From Pseudobutyrivibrio ruminis (GTDB lineage: Bacteria; Bacillota; Clostridia; Lachnospirales; Lachnospiraceae), in contig NZ_SVET01000007.1 in the NCBI RefSeq assembly GCF_015057245.1, positions 62,001 through 126,000 on the forward strand: DNA of 64,000 bases. The letters run 5' to 3'. Below are positions 41,258 to 49,310 of the stretch, one piece after another. Each line of letters starts with the position of its first letter. The stretch's first letter is position 1. Under the pieces are notes generated by a model, which saw only the letters and a program-made list of their open reading frames with translations, had not been told where the DNA came from and did not search any database. The position numbers were made by a program, and so were the translations under genes.

Positions 41258-41527
41258 TTTATCACAAGAAGGTTAATATAGCTTATAACTACGTTGACTT
41301 GTGATAAAAAATAGAGAAAATCAGGACACATTTATCACAAGAAGGCTTGTAAAGCCTATAACTACGTTGGCTTGTGATAAATAATAGAGAAAATCTGGGG
41401 AAATTTATCACAGGAAGTCTTGTAAAGCCTATAAATACGTTGACTTGTGATAAATAATAGAGATAATCTGAAGAATATTATCACAGGTAGTATCACAAAG
41501 CTTGTATTTGCGTTGGCTTGTGATAAA
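41258..41527. repeat. Four-copy tandem array of 51-base palindromic units, period 73
   Basis: Units at 41258-41308, 41331-41381, 41404-41454 and 41477-41527 are each exactly 51 bases. Each is bounded by TTTATCACAAG (or ...CACAGG) and CTTGTGATAAA, an 11-base inverted repeat (mismatches in units 3 and 4). The three 22-base spacers are alike (AATAGAGAAAATCTGG-like), so the repeat period is exactly 73. No ORF covers the array. The following 41528-41780 is plain AT-rich DNA in which I see nothing further. Function unknown: protein-binding array, small-RNA array or mobile-element remnant. Confidence 0.85.
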
Positions 41528-41796
41528 TCATCTATCAAACATAATAATAGTAGTGTGCTTGAAGTATGAAGTATCAGATAATGGACAGAATAAATTGTTT
41601 AACCATTGATATCGAACTTACAACAATATAAAATCTTTTTGTTTTTGTACAGCTATTATTTTCTATACATCTAATCGTATGTATATGTCTTTTTCTTATT
41701 TTTCAATCGATTTTATTTTTCCTATGAGTAACAAAAATAGATATTGGATGAAGTATTATTTGTTTCCTAAAAAATAAGTTTTATGGAGGAATAGTT

Positions 41797-42561
41797 ATAG
41801 AAACATTTTACAAAGTACAATTAAATTCAATTGATAAAGAACTAAGAGAAATTGATAAATATTTAAAGCAAATGCCAGAAGGAGAACTTAAGGCATATAA
41901 TAATAATGGTTCAAGCAGGTGGTTTTATATTAATGGCGATAAGAGAGTTTATTTATCTAGGTCCAATAAAGATATAGCAAAGAAGCTTGCTATGAAAAAG
42001 TATTATTTATTAAAAAAACAATTATTATTAGAAAAGAAATATAAAATAGAAAGCCAAAGTGCATTTCCATGTAATGCACAGAAGGAATTTGAAGATTTTC
42101 TAAGGAACAAGAACTATTGTGATTTACTAGGAGAGTTGTGTTTTAATAGGGAGGGAGATTGGGAAAATCAGAAATATAAAACTAATCCATATTATCCAGA
42201 ACAGTGCAATGTTTCGTGTTTGTCAGGACATATGGTACGTTCTAAATCTGAAGCTTTTATAGATATGGCTTTAGTTCAGCATGGGATTCCTTTTAGGTAC
42301 GAATGCGAGTTGGTGTTGGGAGGCCAGGCTTATTATCCAGATTTTACTTTGAGGATTCCAGATACTGGAAAGATAATATATTGGGAACATTTTGGAAGAA
42401 TGGATGATGCTGATTATGCCAGAAATGCATTTAACAAAATGAAAGTATTTTATGATTATGGTCTGATACCAGGACACAATGTGATTTATACTTTTGAAAC
42501 CAAGAATAATCCTTTTACATATGCGGATGCAGAGGCGGAATTGAAAATAATAAAGTTCTAA
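41797..42561 (+). CDS. PD-(D/E)XK-like hypothetical protein, non-canonical ATA start
   Basis: The reading frame is open well before the first ATG (41872) and encodes a plausible N-terminus (ETFYKVQLNSIDKELREID). GGAGGA (41785-41790) sits six bases before ATA at 41797, exactly where a start codon is expected. From there the protein has 254 aa. A Lys-rich helical first half is followed by a nuclease-like core: SKSEAFIDMALVQHGIPF, YYPDFTLRI and IYWEHFGRMDD. This resembles the E...PD...ExK layout with His in place of Lys. Similar proteins are, from memory, scattered in gut Firmicutes without known function. It may be start-lost, read from ATA, or begin at 41872. Confidence 0.6.
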   Translation: METFYKVQLNSIDKELREIDKYLKQMPEGELKAYNNNGSSRWFYINGDKRVYLSRSNKDIAKKLAMKKYYLLKKQLLLEKKYKIESQSAFPCNAQKEFEDFLRNKNYCDLLGELCFNREGDWENQKYKTNPYYPEQCNVSCLSGHMVRSKSEAFIDMALVQHGIPFRYECELVLGGQAYYPDFTLRIPDTGKIIYWEHFGRMDDADYARNAFNKMKVFYDYGLIPGHNVIYTFETKNNPFTYADAEAELKIIKF

Positions 42562-42566
42562 TAAAT

Positions 42567-42594
42567 AATCCCAGCAAATTAAATTGCTGGGATT
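42567..42594. terminator. Bidirectional terminator between nuclease-like gene and citrate synthase
   Basis: AATCCCAGCAA pairs with TTGCTGGGATT around a short AT loop. T-rich DNA follows on the plus strand, and TTATTTATT-like sequence follows on the minus strand. Confidence 0.75.
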
Positions 42595-42600
42595 ACATTT

Positions 42601-43974
42601 TTAATCTACTTTACGATCTTCGATTGGAATGTATTTTTTGTGTGGGCATACTGTCATGTATGCAGGACGCATGATTTTGCCCTTGTGGCAAACTTCTTCC
42701 ATGCGGTGAGCACTCCAACCAGCGATACGAGCAATGGCGAAAATAGGAGTGAAGAGCTCTCCTGGAATGCCAAGCATCTGATAAACGAAGCCTGAGTAGA
42801 AATCCACGTTTGGTGAAACACCTTTGTAAATCTTGCGCTCCTCGGCGATTATCTTTGGAGCAAGACGAGCGACTGTTTCGTAGAGGTTGTATTCCTTTTC
42901 CATGCCTTTTTCAACGGCAAGCTTTTCTACGAAAGAGTGGAAGGTGATGGCACGAGGATCAGATACTGAGTAAATAGCATGACCCATACCATAGATAAGA
43001 CCTGCGTTATCAAATGCTTCACCGTGAAGTAAGGCACGCAAGTATGTGCTAACTTCTTCTTCGTCTTCCCAATTATTAAGATGTGCTTTCATATCTTCAA
43101 ACATGCGGACAACTTTGATGTTGGCACCACCGTGCTTTGGTCCCTTAAGAGAACCTAATGCAGCTGCAATAGCAGCGTATGTATCTGTACCAGATGATGA
43201 TACCAAGTGAGTGGTGAATGTAGAGTTGTTACCACCACCGTGCTCCATATGAAGAATAAGAGCAACATCAAGAAGCTTTGCCTCAAGTGGAGTGAACTTG
43301 CTATCAGGTCTCAGACAATGAAGAATATTCTCTGCAGTAGAGTATTCTGGCTTTGGCTGATGAATTATTAATGATGCGTCGTTGTAGTAATAGTCGTAGG
43401 CAGCATAGCTGTATACTGATAACAATGGGAAGCTGGCAATTAACTGCAAACATTGTCTAAGAACGTTTGGTTCAGATGTATCGTCTGCCTTCTCATCATT
43501 TGAATATAAAGCAAGTACTGATCTTGCAAGTGAGTTCATCATATCTTTAGATGGGCTCTTCATAATCATATCTCTAACGAAGTTTGGTGGAAGAGAGCGA
43601 TAGCTTGCAAGAAGAGCTTTGAATTCTTCTAATTGTTCTTTGGTTGGGAGAGTGCCAAACAATAATAAGTATGTGCACTCTTCGAATCCGAAGTGCTGCT
43701 CTAATGGAAGATTTTTAACTAAATCTTGAACATTGTAGCCTCTATAAAAAAGCTGACCATCACAAGGAACTTCTTTTCCGTCTACAAATTTCTTTGAGTT
43801 AACCTCAGATATTTCGGTGATACCAACAAGTACACCCTTACCATTAAGATCTCGAAGACCTCTTTTGACATCATAGGTTGTATATAATTCAGGATCTATA
43901 TATGAGGATTTTTTAGAAAGCTCCGCTAGCTTTTCAAGCTCTGGAGTTATCTCGCTGAAATTATCAATTGCCAT
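42601..43974 (-). CDS. Citrate synthase
   Basis: 457-aa Si-type citrate synthase condensing oxaloacetate and acetyl-CoA. Catalytic-site stretches are ILHMEHGGGNNSTF (His), LKGPKHGGANIKVV, GLIYGMGHAIYSVSDPRA (His) and NVDFYSGFVYQMLGIP (Asp). The N-terminal about 90 residues are longer than in E. coli GltA, as in a subgroup of Clostridia. The start at 43974 (MAIDNFSE) follows TAAGGAGG by nine bases. An ATG six bases earlier (43980) is too close. No aconitase or isocitrate dehydrogenase is nearby, so it probably feeds glutamate synthesis, in keeping with gdhA next door. Confidence 0.93.
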   Translation of the reverse strand: MAIDNFSEITPELEKLAELSKKSSYIDPELYTTYDVKRGLRDLNGKGVLVGITEISEVNSKKFVDGKEVPCDGQLFYRGYNVQDLVKNLPLEQHFGFEECTYLLLFGTLPTKEQLEEFKALLASYRSLPPNFVRDMIMKSPSKDMMNSLARSVLALYSNDEKADDTSEPNVLRQCLQLIASFPLLSVYSYAAYDYYYNDASLIIHQPKPEYSTAENILHCLRPDSKFTPLEAKLLDVALILHMEHGGGNNSTFTTHLVSSSGTDTYAAIAAALGSLKGPKHGGANIKVVRMFEDMKAHLNNWEDEEEVSTYLRALLHGEAFDNAGLIYGMGHAIYSVSDPRAITFHSFVEKLAVEKGMEKEYNLYETVARLAPKIIAEERKIYKGVSPNVDFYSGFVYQMLGIPGELFTPIFAIARIAGWSAHRMEEVCHKGKIMRPAYMTVCPHKKYIPIEDRKVD

Positions 43975-44183
43975 AAACATTTTCCTCCTTATATATCTTG
44001 GGTTCAGTTTCACACTTTAGTTTACTAAACTGTCATTTATAACACAAGGTTTATTGTGACATTTTTTTCAACAAGATTTCAAGAAAATATGGGCATATTT
44101 AAGAAAAAATTAATACATGGCAATCTGCTAAAAAATATCTCAGAAAATTGTATAGATTTAAAAACAATTTTTGCTCAAAAAGA

Positions 44184-44212
44184 TTGACTTTATTTTAACG
44201 AAAATTTAAAAT
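44184..44212 (+). promoter_or_regulatory. Promoter of pckA
   Basis: TTGACT (44184-44189) and TAAAAT (44207-44212), spacer 17 bases, close to the sigma-A consensus. The leader to the pckA start is about 70 bases and contains a GGGAGG. The remaining DNA between citrate synthase and here is AT-rich without clear features. Confidence 0.75.
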
Positions 44213-44288
44213 GATAATCAGCGAAAATTAGTTTTTATCCCAATAAAGGGAGGCTAATTAAATAAATTAGAAAAGTGAGGTAAGACAG

Positions 44289-45902
44289 ATGGCTAATGTT
44301 GATTTGACAAAGTATGGTATCACAGGGGCAACAGATGTTGTTTATAACCCTTCATACGAGCAGTTGTTTGAAGACGAGACAAAATCAGATCTTACAGGCT
44401 ATGAAGTAGGTAAGGTTACAGAGCTTGGCGCTGTAAACGTTATGACAGGTATTTATACAGGTCGTTCACCTAAAGACAAATTTATCGTAATGGATGAGAC
44501 ATCAAAGGATACAGTATGGTGGACAACTCCAGAATATCCTAACGACAACCACCCAGCTTCAGAGGAAGCATGGAAGGCATGTAAGGAACTTGCAGTTAAG
44601 GAACTTTCTAATAAGAAACTCTACGTTGTAGATGGTTTCTGCGGAGCTAACAAGGACACACGTCTTGCAGTTAGATTTATTATGGAAGTTGCTTGGCAGG
44701 CACACTTTGTAAAGAACATGTTCATCCGTCCTACAGAGGAAGAGCTTGCAAACTTTGAGCCAGATTTCATCGTTTACAATGCATCAAAGGCTAAGGTTGA
44801 GAACTTCAAGGAGCTTGGACTTAACTCTGAGACAGCAGTTCTTTTCAATGTAACAAGCAAAGAGCAGGTTATTCTTAATACATGGTATGGTGGAGAGATG
44901 AAGAAGGGTCTCTTCTCTATGCAGAACTACTTCCTTCCACTTAAGGGCATGGCTTCAATGCACTGCTCAGCTAACACAGACATGGATGGAAAGCACACAG
45001 CTATTTTCTTCGGTCTTTCTGGTACAGGTAAGACTACACTTTCTACAGATCCAAAGCGTCTCCTTATTGGTGATGATGAGCACGGTTGGGATGACAACGG
45101 TGTATTCAACCTTGAGGGTGGATGCTATGCAAAGGTTATCGGACTTGACAAAGAGTCTGAGCCAGATATCTACAACGCAATCAAGAGAAATGCTCTTCTT
45201 GAGAACGTTACAGTTGCTGATGATGGCAAGATTGATTTTGATGACAAGAGCGTTACAGAGAACACTCGTGTATCTTACCCAATCGAGTTCATCGACAAGA
45301 TTGCACAGAAGGTAAACAAGGTTTCTTCTGGTCCAGATGCAGACAATGTTATCTTCCTTTCAGCAGATGCATTCGGAGTACTTCCTCCAGTATCTATTCT
45401 TACACCAGAGCAGACAAAGTATTACTTCCTTTCAGGATTTACAGCTAAGCTTGCTGGTACAGAGCGTGGTATCACAGAGCCAACACCTACATTCTCAGCT
45501 TGCTTCGGACAGGCATTCCTTGAGTTACATCCTACAAAGTACGCTGAGGAGCTTGTTAAGAAGATGGAGAAGTCTGGTGCAAAGGCTTACCTTGTTAACA
45601 CAGGTTGGAACGGAACAGGCAAGAGAATCTCTATCAAAGATACAAGAGGTATCATTGATGCAATCCTTTCTGGTGATGTTCTTAAGGCACCTACAAAGAA
45701 GATTCCATTCTTCGATTTCGAGGTACCAACAGAGCTTCCAGGAGTTGATCCAGCAATCCTTGATCCAAGAGATACATATGCAAATGCTTCTGAGTGGGAA
45801 GAGAAGGCTAAGGACTTAGCTGCTCGTTTCCAGAAGAACTTCAAGAAGTATGAGACAAACGAAGCTGGTAAGGCACTTGTTTCTGCAGGTCCACAGTTAT
45901 AG
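44289..45902 (+). CDS. pckA: Phosphoenolpyruvate carboxykinase (ATP)
   Basis: 537-aa ATP-type PEP carboxykinase, interconverting oxaloacetate and PEP plus CO2. In rumen and gut anaerobes it often runs toward CO2 fixation. It shows GRSPKDKFIV near residues 58-67, HCSANT, the kinase-1a P-loop GLSGTGKTTLSTD near 240-252, and kinase-2 LIGDDEHGWDD. ENTRVSYPI and the adenine-binding NTGWNGTG follow. Highly biased codon use indicates high expression. It is divergent from citrate synthase across a 314-base region. Confidence 0.97.
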   Translation: MANVDLTKYGITGATDVVYNPSYEQLFEDETKSDLTGYEVGKVTELGAVNVMTGIYTGRSPKDKFIVMDETSKDTVWWTTPEYPNDNHPASEEAWKACKELAVKELSNKKLYVVDGFCGANKDTRLAVRFIMEVAWQAHFVKNMFIRPTEEELANFEPDFIVYNASKAKVENFKELGLNSETAVLFNVTSKEQVILNTWYGGEMKKGLFSMQNYFLPLKGMASMHCSANTDMDGKHTAIFFGLSGTGKTTLSTDPKRLLIGDDEHGWDDNGVFNLEGGCYAKVIGLDKESEPDIYNAIKRNALLENVTVADDGKIDFDDKSVTENTRVSYPIEFIDKIAQKVNKVSSGPDADNVIFLSADAFGVLPPVSILTPEQTKYYFLSGFTAKLAGTERGITEPTPTFSACFGQAFLELHPTKYAEELVKKMEKSGAKAYLVNTGWNGTGKRISIKDTRGIIDAILSGDVLKAPTKKIPFFDFEVPTELPGVDPAILDPRDTYANASEWEEKAKDLAARFQKNFKKYETNEAGKALVSAGPQL

Positions 45903-45927
45903 AATATAATCTATATTTAATAAACAA

Positions 45928-45964
45928 AGGTCCAGAGTTAAAAAACACTCTGGACCTGTTTTGT
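45928..45964 (+). terminator. Intrinsic terminator after pckA
   Basis: AGGTCCAGAGT pairs perfectly with ACTCTGGACCT, then GTTTTGTG. The loop is A-rich. Confidence 0.8.
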
Positions 45965-46037
45965 GAAAAATCAGTTCTTTATTTTATCACAAATCTGTTG
46001 TAATATAATTGCAGGTAGTAAATATACCGACTTTATT

Positions 46038-46219
46038 TCTAACCTGGGATGTACGATTTAACTTATCCTTTTTGAACCTACATTTACTTTAAACGGAATG
46101 CCTATATTTCTAATTGGCTGTCAGGCCTTCATTGCGCAGAGGAAGACAAAAAATTAGTTGCGGCGATCCACCTAGCTAGAGCTAGGAGTCAATTGATAGG
46201 CCCGGCATTTTGGGTTAGA
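46038..46219 (+). ncRNA. ssrS: 6S RNA (SsrS), probable
   Basis: About 182 bases. The closing stem pairs TCTAACC and ATG (46038-46052) with CAT and GGTTAGA (46206-46219), followed by eight T. Interior sequences match what I remember of clostridial 6S RNAs: TTTGAACCTACATTTACTTT, then AAACGGAATGCCTATATTT, GATCCACCTAGC and AATTGATAGGCCCGGC. 6S RNA mimics an open promoter and binds the sigma-A RNA polymerase holoenzyme in stationary phase. A large central bubble flanked by long arms is consistent. Identification is by motif memory and stem pairing only. The 45965-46037 segment before it is AT-rich and should hold its promoter. Confidence 0.75.
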
Positions 46220-46389
46220 TTTTTTTTGCAAATTTTATATAAAGACTATGTACACCTTGTTACGCTTACAAGCATGTATTTACTCCGCTCAACACATGTT
46301 TCGCTTGAGTAAGTACAGAGCTTGATAGCTACAAGGTGTTTTTATATTTAGTAATTTGCAATAAAAAATCTAACCTCTTTAAAATGCCG
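46203..46389. repeat. Long inverted repeat from the 6S 3' arm into downstream DNA
   Basis: CGGCATTTT, GGTTAGATTTTTT and TGCAAATT (46203-46235) recur as the reverse complement at 46353-46389, with one 4-base insertion and few mismatches. Between them TTATATAAA pairs with TTTATAT-like sequence, and ACACCTTGT (46252-46260) pairs with ACAAGGTGT (46331-46339). The whole 187 bases can thus form one almost continuous hairpin. The ACACCTTGT hairpin ends in T4 and may be a backup terminator or a second small RNA. The right arm also resembles the 6S 5' end (TCTAACC). Confidence 0.6.
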
Positions 46390-46427
46390 CACGGTTTTGA
46401 TAGAATCTGTGATTAGAGGAGATTATT

Positions 46428-47282
46428 ATGTGGACATTTTTAGGTTATGGAAAGACATATTTAGATAAATGCGGAAGGGATAATATTGGGGCGTATGCGG
46501 CCCAGACGGCGTATTTTATGATTATGTCGGCTATTCCTTTTATGATGCTTTTAGTATGGATTGCAGGTTATGTGCCTTCGATAAATGAGTACATGAATGA
46601 GCTTATTTTTGATGTGCTTCCAGAAACATTTCTGCCATATATGGAAAGAGTTATCAGGCTTGTTACACAGGCGTCAGTTGGTGCTATTTCTATTTCTGCG
46701 GTGATGGCAATCTGGTCATCAGGAAAAGCCTTTCAGAATCTTATGGTTGGGCTTAATCAGGTGAACAAAATAGAAGAGACTAGAAATTGGTTCGGAAGAA
46801 GATTAAGAGCTATTTTTTATACTCTTGTTTTGTTGTTTGTTATTGTTGTAATCATGCTTATGCTTGTATTTACACAGAAGCTTCAGTATTATGCTAAAAA
46901 TTATTATGGCTTCCTAGCATATGTTGTGGGCATTCGACCATTATTTAGAGGGATATTTGTATTTATCTTTTTGGTTATCGTATTTACGTTTTTATTTACA
47001 GTGTTGCCGAATAAAAACCTATCATTCTTTAGTCAGCTGCCAGGAGGTATTATTTGTGCCGCTAGCTGGTATGTATTCAGTATGTTGCTTGCTATATGGG
47101 TTAAGATATTCAATAACTTTTCTATGTACGGCGCATTTGCAACTATGATGATGTTTATGTTCTGGCTGTATTTTTGTATGTATTTTATGTTGATGGCTGC
47201 TGAGGCAAATGTTTTTTTCAAGGAAGCATTTGGATTGGCATGGAATAATTTTAAAAGAAAAATTAAAGAAGGATCTTTATAA
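46428..47282 (+). CDS. YihY/virulence factor BrkB family membrane protein
   Basis: 284-aa polytopic membrane protein with six hydrophobic segments. The family signature AAQTAYFMIMSAIPFMMLLV lies at about residues 23-42, with the conserved Ala-Tyr-Phe and the Pro. A later WYVFSMLLAIWVKIF...YGAFATMMMFMFWLYFCMY region (about 205-250) is also typical. The family was once called RNase BN by mistake. Its real role is unknown, with transport or lipid-related functions proposed. Ribosome binding site GAGGAGATTATT. It probably stands alone, between the 6S region and a terminator. Confidence 0.9.
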   Translation: MWTFLGYGKTYLDKCGRDNIGAYAAQTAYFMIMSAIPFMMLLVWIAGYVPSINEYMNELIFDVLPETFLPYMERVIRLVTQASVGAISISAVMAIWSSGKAFQNLMVGLNQVNKIEETRNWFGRRLRAIFYTLVLLFVIVVIMLMLVFTQKLQYYAKNYYGFLAYVVGIRPLFRGIFVFIFLVIVFTFLFTVLPNKNLSFFSQLPGGIICAASWYVFSMLLAIWVKIFNNFSMYGAFATMMMFMFWLYFCMYFMLMAAEANVFFKEAFGLAWNNFKRKIKEGSL

Positions 47283-47287
47283 AAGAA

Positions 47288-47309
47288 GGACAGTGATTAA
47301 TCACTGTCC
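47288..47309. terminator. Bidirectional terminator between yihY and chemoreceptor
   Basis: GGACAGTGAT pairs perfectly with ATCACTGTCC around TA, with T-rich sequence on both outer sides (CTTTCTTTTT on plus, CTTCTTTTAT on minus). Confidence 0.9.
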
Positions 47310-47317
47310 CTTTCTTT

Positions 47318-49126
47318 TTATTCGTCCATTTGGAATTGATTTACAATGTTTGTTAAAGCGTCGATAGCCTGCTTTGTGTCACCGACCTTGTCGTTTACAT
47401 CCACTGTACCATTTACAATATTAGTTGTTTTCTCTGCAATGTCGTATACACCGTTTGCAGATTCGTTTACAGTAGCATTGATGTGTTCGATTGTTTCTGA
47501 TATGTGAGCAATAGAGCCTGTAAGCTGTTCAACACCCTCACTGATTGAGCTCATGCTAGAGTGGAATACTTCTGCATCAGCGTAGTACTGTTCGGATACC
47601 TTACTGAATCCTTCGTAATCAACCAATACGTTTTCCTCAAGGAAAGTGGTGGTTTCTTCGAGGCAGTTTGACATGTCTGCTACAGCATTATTTACAGCAG
47701 ATACAATGTTATCGATGTTTGACACGGCATCGCTAGTTTGATTTGCAAGATTTCCAATTTCTGTAGCTACAACAGAGAAACCGCGTCCTGCATCACCGGC
47801 ACGGGCAGCTTCGATGGAAGCGTTAAGTGCTAGAAGAGAAGTCTGAGACGAAATCTGCATGATTGTGCTTGTAAGCTCGTTTATCTTTTCTACAGCCTTT
47901 GCATTTTCCATAGCTGTGTTAGTTTGCTGTCTAACATTGTTGTAAGTTTCTTTTGTCTTGTTTGAAGCTTGAATTGTGGAAGCTTGTAACTGCTGGGCTC
48001 TAGACATAATATCCTGAGAAAGGTTAGCGCCGTACTGAGCCATAGAATCAATGTTTGCAGCTTCATCTTTAATAGTAATTACATTCTGATTAATTTCATC
48101 TGTAGCAGCAGAAGTTTCTTCCATAGATGCTGCGATTTCCTGCGTAGTAGCAGAGTTGTCGGAGCACATTGTGTTAACATTATTGGCTGTTGATGTGAGT
48201 CCGTCTACATTATCGTTGATACGACTTTCTGTATCAGTGATGTTTACAACCATATCTCTAAGGGAATTGCGCATAAGGCTAACTGAACGAGTGATTTCAC
48301 CTATTTCGTCCTTTCGTTTCATAAGCGCATCGGCATTACCTGTCTTTCTGAAATCAAGATGGGCTGTATGGTCGATAATGTCAGTAATAGTAGCAAGTGG
48401 GCTAAGCATTGTTCTGATAAGGATAAAGAACAATACTGCAGACGCGATAATTACAATAATAAGTAGTAATGACATAGCAGAAATAAGCTTGTTAACTGGA
48501 GCCATAATTAAATCATAGTCACCAGTTACAACAACAATATTTCCTGCGGCAGTAAAAGCGTAGCCTGCATAATGCTTAGTTCCTTCATAATTATATTTAA
48601 GAGAACCACTTCCAATTTCTTCTGGTGTTTCACCAGCCTGAATTCGCGCTACTAAATCATCGATTGCTGTGTTATCTACTGGATTACCAATCTTATCTAA
48701 GGTTGGGTGGTATAGCATTAAGCCTTCATTGGATACATAGTAAGCATAGGAACCATCTACGCCGGTGATGTTGACTGTACCTAATGCCACATCAAGAGTA
48801 TCGAACATAGACTGCTTCTTTTCAGTAGGGTAGGATTTTAGCTGAGAAATAAGATATTTTTCAACTACGATACCATTTAAATCGCTATAACCTTCAATAG
48901 TAGTGTTGTGAGCTGTAGTTTCCATTGTAGTGTTAATTGCAATGGCTGCCACCTCTGCAAGGTTTTGTGTGTAGTTATCGTAGGTATTTGTTAGAGTAGA
49001 CCTTGAGTTGTTAAGGGTAAGGATTCCAATCACGCTCAAAATAACCGTAAGAGCAGTGATAATAGTTAGAACCATTTTAAAAACCATTGAATGAACAAAG
49101 GAAACCCTTTTTCTTGACTTTTTCAT
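47318..49126 (-). CDS. Methyl-accepting chemotaxis protein
   Basis: 602-aa transmembrane chemoreceptor. Membrane segment 1 is at about residues 14-34. An extracellular Cache-like sensor (about 40-210) contains VTGVDGSYAYYVSNEGLMLYH-type sequence (split: NITGVDGSYAYY, VSNEGLMLYHPT). Membrane segment 2 is at about 218-242, followed by HAMP (about 243-297) and the long coiled-coil signalling domain. The hairpin tip reads LNASIEAARAGDAGRGFSVV near residues 432-451 and would bind CheA and CheW. The ligand is not predictable; Cache domains usually bind small organic acids or amino acids. The ATG follows AGGAGGAATGTAAA. No other chemotaxis gene is in the window. Confidence 0.94.
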   Translation of the reverse strand: MKKSRKRVSFVHSMVFKMVLTIITALTVILSVIGILTLNNSRSTLTNTYDNYTQNLAEVAAIAINTTMETTAHNTTIEGYSDLNGIVVEKYLISQLKSYPTEKKQSMFDTLDVALGTVNITGVDGSYAYYVSNEGLMLYHPTLDKIGNPVDNTAIDDLVARIQAGETPEEIGSGSLKYNYEGTKHYAGYAFTAAGNIVVVTGDYDLIMAPVNKLISAMSLLLIIVIIASAVLFFILIRTMLSPLATITDIIDHTAHLDFRKTGNADALMKRKDEIGEITRSVSLMRNSLRDMVVNITDTESRINDNVDGLTSTANNVNTMCSDNSATTQEIAASMEETSAATDEINQNVITIKDEAANIDSMAQYGANLSQDIMSRAQQLQASTIQASNKTKETYNNVRQQTNTAMENAKAVEKINELTSTIMQISSQTSLLALNASIEAARAGDAGRGFSVVATEIGNLANQTSDAVSNIDNIVSAVNNAVADMSNCLEETTTFLEENVLVDYEGFSKVSEQYYADAEVFHSSMSSISEGVEQLTGSIAHISETIEHINATVNESANGVYDIAEKTTNIVNGTVDVNDKVGDTKQAIDALTNIVNQFQMDE

Positions 49127-49310
49127 TTTACATTCCTCCTAAAAACAGTAAACAATTCGGAATTATAGCACAAAATAAAATAGAAATAAATTATATTGTG
49201 CATAATATAACGATTTTTGTAATAGAATTTTTTATAATAGATTTTTGCTTATAAGGTGCTTTTATGCTATTATCTATTGGAAAAATAAGATTTAGTATTA
49301 AGGATTTATC

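Noticed and set aside
41258..41527. CRISPR array
   Set aside because: Repeats are regular, but the spacers are nearly identical to each other and the units are long palindromes with variable interiors. No cas gene is present.
41258..41527. DnaA boxes or a replication origin in the 73-base repeats
   Set aside because: TTTATCACA resembles the DnaA box TTWTNCACA but misses position 4 in every unit. There is no dnaA or rep gene nearby.
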